Shown one piece after another: positions 63,497-64,000 of a stretch of DNA of 64,000 nucleotides. A model generated the notes under the pieces. It ran no database searches and was not told the DNA's origin. It saw only the letters and a list, made by a program, of their open reading frames with translations. Source of the DNA: Nostoc sp. UHCC 0302 (GTDB taxonomy: Bacteria > Cyanobacteriota > Cyanobacteriia > Cyanobacteriales > Nostocaceae); NCBI RefSeq assembly GCF_038096175.1, contig NZ_CP151099.1:994501-1058500 (forward strand). Direction: 5' to 3'. Within the stretch, counting starts at the first letter, position 1, and each line of letters begins with the position of its first letter. The position numbers and the translations under genes are program-made.

Positions 63497-64000
63497 CTAA
63501 GTTGGCAGAACTAAGCTACCAATTCTTAACCTAACTAATCCGCAAACTGTTAAAATAATCTGCTCATACGTCTCAAGCTTTAAGCGAAATCTTTGTGAGG
63601 CTATGCGGAATATTTTAAGTAATCGAATCAAATGTTCAATGAATATCCGATTACTAGATAAAGCCTTATTTTCATCTTTTTGCTGTTGAGTTAATTCTCG
63701 TTTTGGTTTCTTTTTATGAGGAGTAGTGATATTCTCACCTCCTTGAAAGCCTTTATCACCTGAAAAGGGTTGAGATTTATCAAATTTATTTTGAGATTGA
63801 CGAAACAATTTTATATCTGCTGTTGGCCCAGGAACACCTACTTCTACCTCTACAATATCTTTGCCTTCTGGTATGCCAATTATCAGACTTTTTAATGTAT
63901 GTTGTCTCTTCTTTCCAGAAAAATATTTCTGTTGCTCTTTTTGGTCAGAATCCCTATATATTGGCTGTTCTAAGCTATCGACTAATAGCCTAAAATTTGT
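63497..64000 (-). CDS. IS5-family transposase (DDE_Tnp_4-like), cut by the window edge
   Basis: The frame is continuously open from 64000 down to the stop at 63497 (167 residues), and the start lies outside the window. Blocks include VDSLEQPIYRD, the basic YFSGKKRQHTLKS, GDKGFQGGENITTP and the C-terminal catalytic-Glu region SNRIFIEHLIRLLKIFRIA. These match DDE_Tnp_4 transposases of cyanobacterial IS5 elements. The visible part has no lesion. Confidence 0.8.
   Translation of the reverse strand, partial: TNFRLLVDSLEQPIYRDSDQKEQQKYFSGKKRQHTLKSLIIGIPEGKDIVEVEVGVPGPTADIKLFRQSQNKFDKSQPFSGDKGFQGGENITTPHKKKPKRELTQQQKDENKALSSNRIFIEHLIRLLKIFRIASQRFRLKLETYEQIILTVCGLVRLRIGSLVLPT

Overview
The window is chromosomal DNA from a filamentous, Nostoc-like cyanobacterium. 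HIP1 octamers (GCGATCGC) are scattered through genes and spacers. Short tandem repeats and small palindromic repeats typical of Nostocales sit between genes. The housekeeping genes (groESL behind a CIRCE operator, ftsH, a DUF2949 protein, a relic high-light-inducible gene) are cyanobacterial in character.

Layout. 1-4.4 kb: a broken ISKra4-like transposase, a small unknown gene, a TetR regulator divergent from a BBE-like FAD oxidoreductase with two operator-like boxes between them, and an internally deleted IS110 relic. 4.4-12.2 kb: core genes (small conserved protein, groEL, groES, small membrane protein, DUF2949 protein, ftsH) separated by long spacers holding relics, terminators and one structured stretch. 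12.2-58.8 kb: a large biosynthetic cluster, all on the minus strand except one aldo/keto reductase. 59.0-64.0 kb: a mobile-element margin with an IS630 deletion derivative, two IS5-like transposase pieces, an MFS transporter and small unknown genes.

The cluster reads as a glycosylated, sulfated aeruginosin-type peptide pathway of the suomilide/banyaside/dysinosin kind. In transcription order, a 2,959-residue protein (FkbM methyltransferase, FkbH glyceryl-loading domain, carrier, sulfotransferase, C-A-PCP-E) would build an O-methyl, O-sulfo glyceroyl cap and add an epimerised hydrophobic residue. An APS kinase supplies sulfate activation. Homologues of bacilysin BacA and BacB plus SDR enzymes would make the bicyclic proline-like Choi/Abn residue from prephenate. 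A second NRPS (C-A-PCP-C-PCP) would add it and a terminal amine. A class I isoprenoid-synthase-like protein, a type 2 IPP isomerase and a large unusual Rieske protein sit between the NRPS and Choi genes and may make an unusual building block. Tailoring and export functions include a glycosyltransferase, a carbamoyltransferase in an sxtI-J-K-L-like cassette, an MBOAT acyltransferase with an SGNH partner, a methyltransferase, four paralogous 2OG-Fe(II) oxygenases, a small radical SAM protein, and ABC, MFS, EamA and peptide-binding transport proteins. Two tandem beta-propeller lectin-like proteins lie in the middle.

The compound assignment comes from domain logic and recalled chemistry of these peptides, not from a database search. 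The least explained parts are the isoprenoid/Rieske block, the four oxygenases, the radical SAM protein and the lectin pair.
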